Position numbers and translations under genes: made by a program | Shown: one piece after another, positions 62,331-64,000 of the stretch | Position numbering within the stretch: position 1 is the first letter of the stretch | Layout of the letters: every line of letters starts with the position of its first letter | NCBI GenBank assembly: GCA_050084515.1 | Contig: CM114271.1 | Coordinates: 14,880,001 to 14,944,000, forward strand | Reading direction: 5' to 3' | Origin: Blasia pusilla | Taxonomy: Eukaryota > Marchantiophyta > Marchantiopsida > Blasiales | Length of the DNA: 64,000 nucleotides | The notes under the pieces: model-generated | The model's input: the letters and a program-made list of their open reading frames with translations, nothing else | The model's database searches: none | Told to the model about the DNA's origin: nothing

Positions 62331-62682
62331 TGTGGGAGGATGATAGAGTGCTTGTAGTGCCTCATCCTTCATAGAGAGCACGTTTGGTGCGTCATGCCCA
62401 CGAGGAGTTGGGTCATTTTGGAGTGAAGCGGATGTACAACTTGCTCCAGGTTCATTATCGGTGGCGAGGCATACATACTGATGTTCAACAGTTTGTTTCC
62501 AGATGCATAGTGTGTGATCGAGTCCGGGCATCGTGCAATGCTCCGACTCCACAGTTGCATCCATTTCTGATAATGGGTTTAGGTTATATGTGGAGTTTGG
62601 ATTTTGCATGACCTTTATCTTTGACGGAGCGTCATAGTTGTTATATGTTGGTGATGGTTGAGCACTATTCAAAGTGGATAGA
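62331..62682 (+). pseudogene. D2 integrase N-terminal region
   Basis: Frame 62384-62611 carries the zinc domain: HAHEELGHFG and CIVCDRV (His-His-Cys-Cys), then the core start GYMWSLDFA with the first catalytic Asp. Cut off by the LTR at 62683. Confidence 0.8.
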
Positions 62683-63687
62683 TGTCGCATTCCTACTCTC
62701 CTTGAACGTCAATCTTTATCGTTGCGGAAGCGTATGTTCAGTAGGACACGATCTCATCGCCGGTCTGGATCCAAACACACACTCTCGTTAATCGGGTCTG
62801 GATCAACCAGCGTTCCAACCCACCGAGTTCTCAACTTGGCGTCTCATCAAGATCAACCTTCCTTACTTTCTAGTTTCCAAAACATGGCAAGTTCTTCAAG
62901 ACTTGGAACAAACTTCTTGATTAGTCCAGGAACCTACAACGGCACTTGCGCGCCTAGCGATCCCAACTGTTCAACCGACCTCGTGTGAGTTCCAAACTGA
63001 GACCCAAGTAATTGAGTCGCGGGGTGAAATCCAAGAGGGATGTCTAAAATCGCCTCCATAGACTTGGTTCAGATTTTCCAACCCAACCCCAAACTCTCGA
63101 TCCGTTCCATGCCCTTGACCCGCCCCATGGCGCCCAAAGTGGGGTTCAAGTTCCAAGAACTCTCAGAGACCTTCCCCCTTACAAGTACTTGTGGGGTTCT
63201 CCAATAATCCCCCCACCTTTTGGAAAAGGAGGGTCGGGCCCTTCGTTCTGGCCCTCAACCCGACTCTACTTACAGCAATTTCCAAGTTGTTTCTCAGCTG
63301 CTGCTTATGTGTTTGCAGATATCTTTAGTGGGTTTGAACCGTCTTTCCATAAGTCTTCCAACACATCCTTGTTCAATCCAAACACATCTTGGCGCTAAAA
63401 GTTATAGCCATAAATACGGTCAAAAACTCTCAAACGCAAGTGGCGTTCCAAATCCGGATTCTTCCTTTGGCAACCCACTTCCTAGACTCAACTCCTTTCA
63501 AGTCTTGTTCCGCGTTTGGTCCAGGTTTCTCAATCGCGACCATAACATCTAGAACACGACGCCTTGCTTGCGTTTCGTCTCTTGTCTCTTCTTCGAGACC
63601 ACTCCAACGCGCAAACCATCTTAGCGTGAGCCCGCTAATGTTTCAATGTTCCGCTTTTGCACTCGTTTGGTCATGAGGGTTGCGACA
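62683..63687 (-). repeat. Third-family gypsy LTR
   Basis: 1,005 bases bounded by TGTCGC and GCGACA. On the minus strand the sequence just before it (63688-63705) is purine-rich (CTAAAGAGGGATGAG), a polypurine tract, so this is the 3' LTR of a minus-strand element extending right of the window. It interrupts D2 integrase. A shorter related copy is at 57861-58314. Confidence 0.78.
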
Positions 63688-64000
63688 CTCATCCCTCTTT
63701 AGAGGTTGATGCCCTCATCAATGCAAACCTTTGTTATGTCAAGTCTCTTGGGCAGCCTACCCCTTGAAATTGAATTACGTTCTGGTGGCTAATCCGCAAT
63801 TCCTCTTAGTCTACAGTTGTCGCTTTGCACCACTTAGAATTATTAGCCTCTCCTCTTTGATAAGCATGGACTCGTTCCAAAGAACTAACCTATCAAATAA
63901 GCTAACTAAGTGTGCAACCTTAGACTCTTCTGGCTCATTCTTGTAAACATCACACCTGTTTACTTGGTCTACAAATCGTACTATTATTGGGTCGCTCTCG
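63688..64000 (-). mobile_element. Third-family gypsy, internal 3' end
   Basis: Internal sequence next to the 3' LTR, cut by the window edge. No domain can be recognised in 313 bases. Assignment rests on the polypurine tract and the LTR. Confidence 0.55.

Larger units (their letters stand above)
59795..62682 (+). mobile_element. D2 continued: methyltransferase end, RT, RNase H, integrase start
   Basis: Continues D2 from 50694 in register. Cut at 62682 by a third-family LTR that starts TGTCGCA at 62683. Confidence 0.88.

Noticed and set aside
62292-62690. 132-codon minus-strand frame
   Set aside because: Antisense shadow of the D2 integrase zinc domain.

Overview
This is a transposon-dominated stretch of a plant-like (streptophyte) nuclear genome holding one recognisable host gene. 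Ty1/copia, Ty3/gypsy and Helitron elements, GT-AG introns and plant telobox motifs point to a land plant or relative. Several element features look more like a non-seed plant (bryophyte, lycophyte, fern) or charophyte than a flowering plant, but I cannot name the species.

Layout: 1-343 is the far end of a minus-strand gypsy element (copy D1). 344-13133 is a block of a different gypsy family (family 1) arranged internal-LTR-internal-LTR-internal-LTR, lying inside D1. 13134-18736 is the rest of D1 (DNA methyltransferase domain, protease, gag, 5' leader, read right to left). 18737-20700 is an old gypsy relic. 21707-36208 (minus) is a 24-exon gene for a 1,617-residue CHD chromatin remodeler whose ATPase and C-terminal parts look like the animal CHD6-9/Kismet group. 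Its seventh intron carries a young antisense Ty1/copia element (27634-32336). 36209-38110 is the CT-rich upstream region of that gene. 39040-43300 is a decayed minus-strand Helitron. 45204-62682 is a second D-family gypsy (D2), split by a third (D3, 50695-59794). 62683-64000 is the LTR and edge of a third gypsy family on the minus strand.

The most interesting system is the D family: gag, protease, a DNMT3-like cytosine-5 methyltransferase domain, reverse transcriptase, RNase H, integrase and, in D3, a C-terminal PHD finger. The element therefore carries a DNA-methylation writer and a likely histone-tail reader. All three copies here are broken by frameshifts and stops.

A second theme concerns sequence quality. 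Near-identical family-1 copies differ mostly by tiny indels at CAG, CTG and CCG sites. This fits either long-read consensus errors at CHG-methylated cytosines or real methylation-linked decay, so frameshifts in the gypsy copies should be treated with caution. Translations, splice sites and repeat boundaries were read by eye; no database search was run.
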